Program-made: the position numbers and the translations under genes
Notes under the pieces: model-generated
Database searches by the model: none
Told to the model about the DNA's origin: nothing
The model's input: the letters and a program-made list of their open reading frames with translations, nothing else
Assembly: GCA_964576925.1 (NCBI GenBank)
Contig: CAZNWJ010000003.1
Span: forward strand, 62,001 to 126,000
DNA from: JADJGC01 sp964576925
Lineage (GTDB): Bacteria > Zixibacteria > MSB-5A5 > CAIYYT01
Length of the DNA: 64,000 nt
Reading direction: 5' to 3'
Shown: one piece after another, positions 47,670 through 55,900 of the stretch
Layout: each line of letters begins with the position of its first letter
How positions within the stretch are numbered: position 1 is the stretch's first letter

Positions 47670-47694
47670 TGCGTAGACTTTCTACGCAGTTTTT
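47670..47694 (+). terminator. Intrinsic terminator with no gene upstream
   Basis: TGCGTAG (47670-47676), an ACTTT loop, and CTACGCA (47682-47688) form a perfect 7-bp stem followed by GTTTTT. It would act on the plus strand, yet no plus-strand gene lies in the 700 bases before it. It may belong to an unannotated small RNA or to a lost gene. Confidence 0.6.
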
Positions 47695-48148
47695 ACGGGG
47701 TTTTGTCGCAGTCGGGCAGCTTGACAATGTGGAGATAATCAGCGAAGTTGACCTCATTACTTCTATCAACCAGGTGCTGTGCCAATGAGGGTGGATGACA
47801 AACTCCTTCGAGTTGAGAGCCACATTGAGGTGCCGGGCGACCTCATAGTCGTCGTGGCGCAGGTCGAGCGGATCGTGCGCTTGCGGGCCTGCGGTTCTTC
47901 TCAGGCAGATTAGCAGGGCTCTGACTACGGCAATGCACCGAACGTGACTTGATGTTTGGGAAATTGTCACAGGATCAAGTTTACGGGAGGAGGTGAGGCA
48001 AGCAAGCGCGATTGAGATCGCTTCGCAAATCAAGAAAATCCACAGCAAGTTAATCGGTGAATCCCGGGCAGCGCTTGCGCAAGTGCTACTTCAATATGTA
48101 CCAGAGGATCACCCTATGAACCATGAACTTCCAGGAGGGGTAATCAAG

Positions 48149-51100
48149 ATGAAATCCAAGTTAAGCTACGCCTCAGTATTGGCCACGATGTTCGTATTGC
48201 TGCTTGTCTGCTCGTTGAGCGCTGCGGTGATGCAGCCGCCGTCCGCCAATATCACAGAACCGAAGGTCACGGTAGACAACGCGGTTAGGCTGGATCGCTC
48301 ATTGCTTTCAGACGTCCTGGCGGGAGCGATTGGATCGGCCAATGAGGGTGAGGCAGTGCCGGCACCTATTGATGCGGCCGGCATCAAGCACTCGCCGGGC
48401 CGGACGATGGCGGCGACCGCAATCAATCACGGTGTATTCGGTGGTGCGCCATACGCCAAAGTCGACGCCGCTGCGGTGGCGGCATTCAAGGCCGAAGCGG
48501 GCAGCATTGCGGCCGGCGGATATGTTTCCGATACGGAGTATAGAGGTCTTGAAGCCTGCCTCATCTCGTTTGACAATCACTCGACCTATGCCACTGATCG
48601 CGGTGGATGCATCTACATCCTCTCGACCGTGACCGGCCTGCAGGCGGGTGATATCGTGATGGTAGATAACAACTACTTCTACAACGATGGAACGGGTCAC
48701 GCGTCGTACTGGGATCAAGCAGCCTACTGGGTATTGATCGGGACGTATACCCATAATACAACCACTACGATTAACAACTGGCTGATCTACGTTGAACCGG
48801 ACGGACTCGGCGGCTATACGATGGTGATCGGCTCGGGCGAGTATAATCTGGCGCTGAACAACGACGACCTGACGACGATTATTGGCGACCAGTTCAAGTT
48901 GACGCGCCAGGTGCGCGTGTATCAAGGAGCCACGCTTTTGAGTCCGGCGGTCAGCGGGCGGGGCTATACCTACTCGTCGGCGGGCATCACCGGCGGAACG
49001 GAAATCGACAATAGCTATCTTGACACACCGGATCTTGATCTTGCCGGCTCTGATCCCGTGTGGGTCGATGATGATTGGGTCGGATCGAGTAACGGCGACA
49101 TCGTCGGGGGGCACATCTATGGACAGGATGCCTTCGACAATATTCAGCAAGGAATCAATGGTGTCTTAGCGGCCGGAACGGTAAACGTCGCAGCCGGTAC
49201 TTACACGGAGAACCTCACCGTCAATCAGAGCCTGGCCTTGATCGGCGCAGGTGAGAGTGCAGTGACCGTGTACCCGTCGCTTTCGGCGCCGAACCCGGGA
49301 GGCGGCGGATCGCTTCCGCCCGGATCGAGTAACATGCTCCTGGTCGGCGCAGATGACGTCGAAGTTGCGGGGATAACGTTCGACGGCGACAATCCGGGCC
49401 TGACCAGCGGCGTCGTAGTTGGCGGCGCCGATCTCGATGCGCGCAACGGGATTATCACCAATCACCCACTAGGCCTTTTCAATGGGCTTTCGGTGCACGA
49501 TTGCACCGTGATGAATATCTATCTGCGCGGTATCTACGCCTCCTCAGGCGGGACCTTTGTCTTTGACAACAATACGGTTGATAACGTGTACGGGGAGACT
49601 CAATCGATAGGCCTGTTCAATTTCGGTGGCAGCGGATTGTTTACCAACAATACCGTAACCAACTGCAATGACGCTATCGCTTCGAACCACTCGAAAGGTT
49701 GTCAATTCCTTGATAATGTCGTGAGCGGCTGCGGCAGCGGTATTCATACTGACAACGCCGGCTCCGGCGGCGGCGTGGCCGACCTGATCGACGGGAATCA
49801 AGTCTCCAACAGCGCACTCTACGGCTACGGGATTTTCACGTTCGTGCCATACCTCGTGCCGGTGGTGCAGAACAACATCATCACCAATGTTGATGTGGGT
49901 TTGACGGCAGCGGGCTCATACAGCGCCGTGACGCCGCAGTTCTTGAACAACACGGTTGACGGGCAGAACAAGGCGAACAGCACCGGGCTCTATATCACGA
50001 CCGAGATCTGGGGGTACACGTCCGGCAACGTTACGGTGCTGCTGCAGAACAACTCGATTCTCAACCACACGGATGGTTGCTATGTCGTGGCGGAAGCCGG
50101 CTTCACGAATACGCTGACGCTATACGACAATGAAGTGCGCGGTAACTCGAATCTGGCTGTTCTCACTTCGGCGGGCGCTCACAGCGCCGGCACTTTTGCC
50201 TTGAATTTCTCAGGCAACTGGTGGGGTTCGACAGATCCGGGCGTGATCGGGGGAGCGATCGCGGTTGCCGCAGACTATACACCGTGGCTTGGAGGTGGAA
50301 CGGCGACTGCGCCGGGCTTCGCCGGCGATTTCTCGCAGTTGTGGGTTGACGACAACTCCCCGCAGTCGGGCGCGACGAATCGCATTCAGGAAGCGGTTGA
50401 CCTGGTTTCGGGCAGCACGATCTACGTGATGCCGGGAACCTATCCCGGTCAGGTGGTGATCAGCGGTTTCACCGATCTGAACCTTATCGGCTCAGGAATG
50501 GGCGTCAGCACATTGCAGGCAACGGCTTCGATGCCGCACTCGTTCAATAGCGGCTCCAATAATAACTTCGCGATTGTCTCGGTCGAGAATTCGACCGGCG
50601 TCGATATCTCCGACCTGACGATTGACGGACTCGGTTTAGGCGCGACCAATTATCGCTTCGTGGGCGCGGCTTATTTCAATGCGGGCGGCACGATGACCGA
50701 CGTCGAGGTCAAAGCCGTGCGCAATAACCCGCTCGACGGTGCGCAACACGGGATCGGTGTCTATGCTCTGATCACGGACAGCGTTGATCGGTCGTTGGAC
50801 CTGGTCAACTGCACGGTGACAGATTTCCAGAAGAACGGGGTTACGTTCATTGGAACGGATCTGAGCGCCAGCGCCACCGACTGCACAATCACGGGCGCCG
50901 GGCCGCAACAGCTCGGTTGGCCGGCGCAAAACGGAATTCAGTTCAGTACAGTAGCAGCCGGTACCGCGACAGGAAATCAAATCAGCAATATCTCGTATGT
51001 ACCGGATAGCTATGTGGCCACCGCCTTCCTGCTGTTTGGGCCGGAGACGGTGACGATAGACGACAACGACATCAGCGAATGCCAGGTCGGTGCGTACTTC

Positions 51101-53770
51101 ATTGACGCCGCCGGCAGTTTCTCCGGCAATACCTATGTCGGGACACCGCTGGGTATGGGCCAGGAAGACTACTTTGCGCTCTACGCGCTCTCTCAAGTCC
51201 CGGCAAAAGGAAGGCAGCGGAACGCCCAGCCGTTGGATGCGGATTTGGTTTCGGCCGCAAAATCCGACTTCAATTCGGCGGCTCTGGCACCTACTGCACT
51301 GACAATCGTGGCAGACGACAATATCTGCGACGGTGGCGGCGGGACATCATCGCAAGCGCTGGTGGCGTACTCGTATACGAACGGCAATCTGGACTTCCAA
51401 GCGAGCGGTAACCGCGCGACCAATTTCCAGTGGGGTGCGGGAACGTACGCCGGACCGTCGCCGGTGACGGGAGTCATCGAGGACAACGAGTTCCTCTACA
51501 ACGTCGTCGGTTTCGAAAACTATGGCGGCACCGTCACAGTGGAGTCAAATACCTTCCAGAACACGACGAACGCAACGGACGACACACCCGGCAATACCTA
51601 CGCGCAGAATTGCTGGCACGACTGGTCGGGGATCGGAACCTACGCGATCGGCGGCGGGGGTAACAACGTCGACAGCAACCCGAGCGCCGACTGCGGGCTG
51701 GACATGACGCCGGACAATATCGTGTACAATTGCAGCGGCAATTTCACGTTTGACGTGGCTATCGGCAGCGCCGTTACGGCTTTGGATGCCGCCAATATCT
51801 GGCTCGAGTATCCGGCCGAGCTGACGGTCGCCAACGTTACCGGCGCCAGTGGCAACTACTTTGTGGCCTATACACAATCGACCAATGTCCTCAATACTCG
51901 CGACACACTGAAAGTGAATCTGGGTGTGCTGACGGGTGTTGAAGACGGTCCGGCCACGTTGTTTACGGTGGCGATGAACGGCAGTGTGTCGTGCGTGCCA
52001 GGCGACATTACGATGATCTTCCGCGACCTGCGCGACAGCACGAATTCACAGATCCTCGCGCCACTGGCATCGCCGATTGACTTCCAGTCAAATTGCGGCG
52101 ACCCGGCTGTGGTCGTGAACTCGCCGGCTGCAGGCGGATTCTATAATGTCCCGCCGGTACTCAGCCTGACGGCGACCGATGACTGTGACCTCAACGCGCT
52201 GTATTACCAGGTAGACGCCTGCGTACCGGGCGGCTGGTTGCCGATTGCCACCGGCTTGACCGGTACCGTTTACAACAACGCGGCCTGGTCGCTGTCCGGG
52301 CCGGAGTTTGCAGCGCTGACGGAGGCGTCGCACTGCATTCGCTTCAAGGTGACGGATGACTTCGGACGCGGTAACGCGGACTCGTGTTCGTTCACCTGGT
52401 GCTTTACGAAGGACGTGACCGCGCCGAATCCGCCGACAGCGTTTGTGGCCCAGCCAGGGCACAACAAGGTGCAGTTGAGCTGGACGAATTCGAGTTCTGC
52501 CGATGCGATCGGTGTCCAGATTCAGCGCGTGCCGTGGACCGACTATCCGGACTACGGCAGTCAGCCGACTCCGACCGGCGCTCCGGCGTATCCGGCGAGC
52601 GAGACGGTGGGCACGACGGTATTGAACGTAGCGGCTACGCCGAGTTCTGCTGCCAGCCATACCGATGTGATGGGCTTGAGCAACGCGACGCGCGATATCT
52701 ACTATTTCGGTGCGTTCGCCTACGATGCTGCCGGAAACTACTCGAGTGCCGCGGCATCCGCGCAGGGGAGATCGACTTCGTATTGGCTGGGCGACATTGC
52801 CAATGAGGCCGTCGTCTTAGGCAACTACGACGGTCTGGTCTACTTCGGCGATCTGGTGCATTTCTCCTCAAGTTACGGTCTGAACGAAGGACAGCCGGGA
52901 TATGTGAGCCGGGCGGACTTTGGCCCGACGCACAACAACAGCCCCAAGGGGATCCCGCTTCCAGATGACAAGGTCGAGTTCGAAGACCTGGCGATTTTCG
53001 CGATCAATTTTGATGATGTCGTGCCGCTCGTTGCCAAGGCGGTTCCCGAATTGTCCGGCAGCGCACAGTCGCAGTTCACAGCATTGCGACTGAACGCGCG
53101 CGACGCCGCGGACGGCTATTTCGTCGATGTTTGTTTGGACAATCCAGGCAACATCGCGAAGTCGCTTCTGGCGGAGATCCACTTCAACGGCGATAACTTG
53201 AACCTGACCTCAACGACATTGTCTGACAACTTAGCGACACGCAGCGTTCCGGTGTTCTTCAAGGCGATTGAAGGGACGAACCAAGTTTCCGTGGCGGTAG
53301 CGGCTCTCGGGAACAGCGTCGCCTTCAAGGGCTCCGGAGTAGTTGCGACGCTGAAATTCCAGAAGCGGTCAGCTACGGTCGGCGCGGTGTTGTTGAAGCG
53401 GCAGGAAATCCGCGACAACGACAACAACTCGTTGGTGCCGACGGCAGCTCCGATTGAAGAGGCGGCCGCTATAGAGCAGCCTCTGGAAGTTGAGGACTAC
53501 GTCGTTTACCAGAACACGCCCAATCCGTTCAACCCCGATACGAAGATCGCTTACTCGCTGCCGCGCACAGAGCGGGTAACGGTGAGAATCTTCAACGTCA
53601 TGGGACAGGTTGTCCGGACTCTGCTCGATGGTGTGCAAGCGGCCGGAAATCATGAACTGATCTGGAACGGCTGTGACGAAAGCGGTCATGCGGTTGCTTC
53701 CGGAGTGTACTTCTACCGATTCGAGACGGCGGACTTTGCCCGGACCGTCAAAATGACTCTTCTGAAGTAA
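48149..53770 (+). CDS. Giant secreted beta-helix protein with cohesin-like domains and T9SS tail
   Basis: A 1873-residue protein from the ATG at 48149, eight bases after AGGAGGGG. A longer in-frame start at 47993 would bury the signal peptide (LSYASVLATMFVLLLVCSLS). Two stretches, each opened by WVDDDW/WVDDNS and an IQ(Q/E)(G/A) motif with VAAGTYTENLTVNQSLALIG, are right-handed beta-helices of the pectate-lyase-like, parallel-beta-helix repeat type (about residues 300-760 and 770-1190). After about residue 1195 come a cohesin-like domain (IGSAVTALDAANIWLEYPAE), an FnIII-like domain, a second cohesin-like domain (LRLNARDAADGYFVDVCLDN) and a T9SS tail (YQNTPNPFNPDTKIAYSLPR, then SGVYFYRFET, ending KMTLLK). 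It is probably a surface or secreted adhesin or polysaccharide-interacting protein. No active-site triad is evident. Confidence 0.8.
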   Translation: MKSKLSYASVLATMFVLLLVCSLSAAVMQPPSANITEPKVTVDNAVRLDRSLLSDVLAGAIGSANEGEAVPAPIDAAGIKHSPGRTMAATAINHGVFGGAPYAKVDAAAVAAFKAEAGSIAAGGYVSDTEYRGLEACLISFDNHSTYATDRGGCIYILSTVTGLQAGDIVMVDNNYFYNDGTGHASYWDQAAYWVLIGTYTHNTTTTINNWLIYVEPDGLGGYTMVIGSGEYNLALNNDDLTTIIGDQFKLTRQVRVYQGATLLSPAVSGRGYTYSSAGITGGTEIDNSYLDTPDLDLAGSDPVWVDDDWVGSSNGDIVGGHIYGQDAFDNIQQGINGVLAAGTVNVAAGTYTENLTVNQSLALIGAGESAVTVYPSLSAPNPGGGGSLPPGSSNMLLVGADDVEVAGITFDGDNPGLTSGVVVGGADLDARNGIITNHPLGLFNGLSVHDCTVMNIYLRGIYASSGGTFVFDNNTVDNVYGETQSIGLFNFGGSGLFTNNTVTNCNDAIASNHSKGCQFLDNVVSGCGSGIHTDNAGSGGGVADLIDGNQVSNSALYGYGIFTFVPYLVPVVQNNIITNVDVGLTAAGSYSAVTPQFLNNTVDGQNKANSTGLYITTEIWGYTSGNVTVLLQNNSILNHTDGCYVVAEAGFTNTLTLYDNEVRGNSNLAVLTSAGAHSAGTFALNFSGNWWGSTDPGVIGGAIAVAADYTPWLGGGTATAPGFAGDFSQLWVDDNSPQSGATNRIQEAVDLVSGSTIYVMPGTYPGQVVISGFTDLNLIGSGMGVSTLQATASMPHSFNSGSNNNFAIVSVENSTGVDISDLTIDGLGLGATNYRFVGAAYFNAGGTMTDVEVKAVRNNPLDGAQHGIGVYALITDSVDRSLDLVNCTVTDFQKNGVTFIGTDLSASATDCTITGAGPQQLGWPAQNGIQFSTVAAGTATGNQISNISYVPDSYVATAFLLFGPETVTIDDNDISECQVGAYFIDAAGSFSGNTYVGTPLGMGQEDYFALYALSQVPAKGRQRNAQPLDADLVSAAKSDFNSAALAPTALTIVADDNICDGGGGTSSQALVAYSYTNGNLDFQASGNRATNFQWGAGTYAGPSPVTGVIEDNEFLYNVVGFENYGGTVTVESNTFQNTTNATDDTPGNTYAQNCWHDWSGIGTYAIGGGGNNVDSNPSADCGLDMTPDNIVYNCSGNFTFDVAIGSAVTALDAANIWLEYPAELTVANVTGASGNYFVAYTQSTNVLNTRDTLKVNLGVLTGVEDGPATLFTVAMNGSVSCVPGDITMIFRDLRDSTNSQILAPLASPIDFQSNCGDPAVVVNSPAAGGFYNVPPVLSLTATDDCDLNALYYQVDACVPGGWLPIATGLTGTVYNNAAWSLSGPEFAALTEASHCIRFKVTDDFGRGNADSCSFTWCFTKDVTAPNPPTAFVAQPGHNKVQLSWTNSSSADAIGVQIQRVPWTDYPDYGSQPTPTGAPAYPASETVGTTVLNVAATPSSAASHTDVMGLSNATRDIYYFGAFAYDAAGNYSSAAASAQGRSTSYWLGDIANEAVVLGNYDGLVYFGDLVHFSSSYGLNEGQPGYVSRADFGPTHNNSPKGIPLPDDKVEFEDLAIFAINFDDVVPLVAKAVPELSGSAQSQFTALRLNARDAADGYFVDVCLDNPGNIAKSLLAEIHFNGDNLNLTSTTLSDNLATRSVPVFFKAIEGTNQVSVAVAALGNSVAFKGSGVVATLKFQKRSATVGAVLLKRQEIRDNDNNSLVPTAAPIEEAAAIEQPLEVEDYVVYQNTPNPFNPDTKIAYSLPRTERVTVRIFNVMGQVVRTLLDGVQAAGNHELIWNGCDESGHAVASGVYFYRFETADFARTVKMTLLK

Positions 53771-53781
53771 TTGCACTTAGC

Positions 53782-53807
53782 GGATCGGGCTCGTAAGAGC
53801 CCGATCC
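53782..53807 (+). terminator. Strong intercistronic hairpin
   Basis: GGATCGGGCTC (53782-53792), a GTAA tetraloop and GAGCCCGATCC (53797-53807) make a perfect 11-bp stem 12 bases after the beta-helix gene. No T-run follows, so it may be a processing or stability element more than a true terminator. Confidence 0.55.
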
Positions 53808-53825
53808 CGAATACGGAGCGACAGC

Positions 53826-54563
53826 ATGAAGTACATCATGAGAATATTGCTGGCGGGAATGGTACTGCTAGTTGCCATTCCCGCAGTGGCTGCGGGTCAA
53901 AACGACAGCACGGGCCACATCTACATTTTGCCTGAAGAGAAGATTGTCAATCTTAACGATACGTTCAGTCTCTTCATCTACGTCGATACCATCGTGGATC
54001 TCAAGTCATTCCTGCTTGATATCGAAGTCGATACGGCGGTGATCGCGCTGGTTGCAGCCAGCCGCGAGGCGTTTTTCAACGGGCCTTCGGGGGCCTTCTT
54101 CTTCTGGAAAGACACGGTTCAGGTATTCATGAGTGCCGAGTCAACTTACGTCTACGAGCTGCTGGCGTCGCTGTTTGGACCGACAGCGAGCGTTGATGGT
54201 CCCGGGCACTTGGTTCGACTTAATTTCGTAGCGCGCGGCCACGGCTACAGTGCGGTCGTGTTTCGGCGCACGCAGCTTCTGGATGTCGCCAACGCCTCGA
54301 TCGTCCCCGACGATTCACTCAATGGCCTGGTCATCGTCTGTCCGACGGCCTTTTATTTTGGCGACGCCGACTTCAACGGCATTGTGAACATCTCGGACTG
54401 CGTCTATCTCATCAATTACATCTTTGTCGCCGGGCCTGCACCGTATCCGATCAAGCTGATCGGCGACGCGGACTGCAATGAGGTAATCAGCATTTCCGAC
54501 GTTGTGTACATCATCAACTACATTTTTGCCGGCGGCCCGCCGCCCTGCAATCCGTGCAACTGA
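53826..54563 (+). CDS. Secreted cohesin-like plus dockerin protein, first of two
   Basis: A 245-residue protein with a signal peptide (to about residue 24, AVAAG). Residues 30-175 are cohesin-like: KIVNLNDTFSLFIYVDTIVD, LLDIEVDTAVIALV, LVRLNFVARGHGYSAVVF. A dockerin of two EF-hand-like repeats follows: GDADFNGIVNISDCVYLINY and GDADCNEVISISDVVYIINY. The protein ends in GGPPPCNPCN, the PCxxCx tail shared by all the dockerin proteins here. In cellulosomes, cohesins on a scaffold bind dockerins on enzymes with calcium. Here both are on one small protein, so chains could link end to end. Confidence 0.82.
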   Translation: MKYIMRILLAGMVLLVAIPAVAAGQNDSTGHIYILPEEKIVNLNDTFSLFIYVDTIVDLKSFLLDIEVDTAVIALVAASREAFFNGPSGAFFFWKDTVQVFMSAESTYVYELLASLFGPTASVDGPGHLVRLNFVARGHGYSAVVFRRTQLLDVANASIVPDDSLNGLVIVCPTAFYFGDADFNGIVNISDCVYLINYIFVAGPAPYPIKLIGDADCNEVISISDVVYIINYIFAGGPPPCNPCN

Positions 54564-54576
54564 GGAGGAAGTCTTG

Positions 54577-55278
54577 ATGAAGTCGATAGCAGTTGTTTGT
54601 TGGCTTGGGTTGATGGCGCTGTTGGTACCGCACTCGATGACTGCCACGCCGCTGATGCAATTGGTTCCGGACAGCACAAAGATATTTCGCGACTCGTTGT
54701 TTACGGTGGATTTGACGGTTGATATATCGTCAGTGCGGCTAAAGGCGTACTCGATTGAGATAACCTTTGATCGATCAGTGATCAGGACCGACTCCGTTAG
54801 TGTCACGGAAGGGCCTCTTCTGGGTACCACCGGGCAGCCGACGTTTTTCTGGACGGAGTTTTCGAGCGATTCCGCCACTCTGAACATTGATGGCGCCATT
54901 CTGGGCGACGGAATCATCGTCAACGGAGCGGGCACGCTCGCGAGTTTGACGTTCTACACGATCGGGTTCGGCGAAAGCGACTTGGCGATTGTTTCGCTAC
55001 GCGTTCGCGACGGCTCCAATCAGCCGCTGACTTACACGACGCGGGACGCCTGGGTGAAAGTGTGCCAGTTTGTCGGCGACGTTAATGCGGACAATCGCAT
55101 AACGATCTCCGACTGCGTCTATTTGATCAATTGGATTTTCGCCGGCGGTCCCGATCCGATTCCCGATCCTCCGGTGGGGGATGTCGATTGCACGGGCTTT
55201 ACGAACATCAGCGATTGCGTCTACCTGATCAATTACATCTTTGGTGGCGGCCCGGCGCCGTGTGATGACTGCTATTAG
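54577..55278 (+). CDS. Secreted cohesin-like plus dockerin protein, second of two
   Basis: A 233-residue protein from the ATG at 54577, seven bases after GAGGAGGA (54562-54569). An in-frame start at 54502 lies inside the previous gene. It has a signal peptide (to about residue 25), a cohesin-like domain (DSLFTVDLTVDISSVRLKAY, then GAGTLASLTFYTIGFGESDL), and a dockerin (GDVNADNRITISDCVYLINW and DVDCTGFTNISDCVYLINYI). It ends in GGPAPCDDCY. The layout repeats that of the preceding gene, so the pair arose by duplication, and the 13-base spacing puts them on one transcript. Confidence 0.82.
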   Translation: MKSIAVVCWLGLMALLVPHSMTATPLMQLVPDSTKIFRDSLFTVDLTVDISSVRLKAYSIEITFDRSVIRTDSVSVTEGPLLGTTGQPTFFWTEFSSDSATLNIDGAILGDGIIVNGAGTLASLTFYTIGFGESDLAIVSLRVRDGSNQPLTYTTRDAWVKVCQFVGDVNADNRITISDCVYLINWIFAGGPDPIPDPPVGDVDCTGFTNISDCVYLINYIFGGGPAPCDDCY

Positions 55279-55301
55279 GCGATCTGGCGGCGCCTTGGCG
55301 A

Positions 55302-55332
55302 ATATTGCCTGAAAAAGGCAGTATCCATTTTT
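55302..55332 (+). terminator. Terminator after the cohesin/dockerin pair
   Basis: ATATTGCCT (55302-55310) pairs with AGGCAGTAT (55316-55324), nine pairs including one G-U, with a GAAAA loop, followed by CCATTTTT. It lies 24 bases after the stop. Confidence 0.6.
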
Positions 55333-55475
55333 GGCTCGGTGCGCAGTAGAGTCAATACAGGAGGTGGTGCGAGCAAGGCTGAAAGGTTCAGAACTGCGTA
55401 GCATTGACGCAAAAAGTCGAGGCACTCGGCGACGAGATTTGTTAAACTGCGGAGCAGACTTCTGCTATAAACTGC

Positions 55476-55569
55476 GGAAGAGGATGAGATCCGGTGGTCT
55501 CCGCGGACTTCAAATCCGTTGGCGGGTGTTTGTCATCCGCGGTGGGTTCGACTCCTACCCCTTCCGCCA
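55476..55569 (+). tRNA. selC: Selenocysteine tRNA (anticodon TCA), selC
   Basis: A 94-nucleotide gene with encoded CCA. The anticodon loop CTTCAAA gives TCA, which reads UGA. The D arm has a 6-bp stem (GAGATC with GGTCTC) and a tight CGGT loop. The variable arm is long (GCGGGTG with CATCCGC). The T loop is TTCGACT and the discriminator base is G. All of these are features of bacterial selenocysteine tRNA, and the anticodon loop and T loop are identical to E. coli selC. The acceptor is odd: 5' GGAAGAGG faces CCCTTCC, so A6 has no partner and the acceptor/T stack is one base pair short of the usual 8+5. The tRNA implies that the genome uses selenocysteine. Confidence 0.9.
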
Positions 55570-55686
55570 TTTTTTGTCCCGGCAACGTGGGCCGGCATGG
55601 GCCTCCGGCGCTGCAGCCGCATACGATACCTCAGGACTGCGTCTTCCACACGAATCGTGTGGATTCCGTTAAGAGTGACTAAAAGG

Positions 55687-55714
55687 TTGACTTTGGTGCG
55701 CCAAGTGCTATACT
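55687..55714 (+). promoter_or_regulatory. sigma70-type promoter for the GDSL hydrolase gene
   Basis: TTGACT (55687-55692), a 16-base spacer, and TATACT (55709-55714) lie between the selenocysteine tRNA and the hydrolase gene. The leader would be about 180 bases. The rest of 55570-55900 shows no gene. Confidence 0.65.
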
Positions 55715-55900
55715 GCTATCGACAACTGGGATCATCAACTTGGTCCGTAATGTTTCGGGGTCTCGGCGCCGATCGAGCAGAATCTGATTCGGCGTACGCT
55801 GCACCGGGATGAAGTTGCTCGCCCGCTTGGGAGGCAGGCACTCTTCGACTAATACTTCTTCATTCACCAGTGTTCGACGACATTGGGAGGTTACTTGCGC

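Larger units (their letters stand above)
46968..48148. other. Gene-poor accessory stretch
   Basis: No convincing protein gene is present across about 1.2 kb. It holds a MITE (47436-47588) and an orphan terminator (47670-47694). On the minus strand, 47263-47442 is open and encodes a Cys-rich piece (with WRACFYVANRLDNLMNELGR) that breaks off at the MITE, possibly the tail of a decayed gene. A 42-residue plus-strand frame at 47785-47913 and a 140-residue minus-strand frame at 47626-48048 match nothing I recognise. GTGAC and GTCAC arms near 47942-47970 form a symmetric site ahead of the exoprotein gene. Confidence 0.55.

Noticed and set aside
47785..47913. 42-residue plus-strand frame
   Set aside because: No ribosome-binding site and no family resemblance.
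47626..48048. 140-residue minus-strand frame ahead of the beta-helix gene
   Set aside because: No recognisable motifs, biased composition and no ribosome-binding site that I can see.
41706..48148. sigma54 promoter (TGGCAC-N5-TTGCT type) for the NtrC-like regulator
   Set aside because: I found no convincing -24/-12 element in the non-coding stretches, so targets are not assigned.
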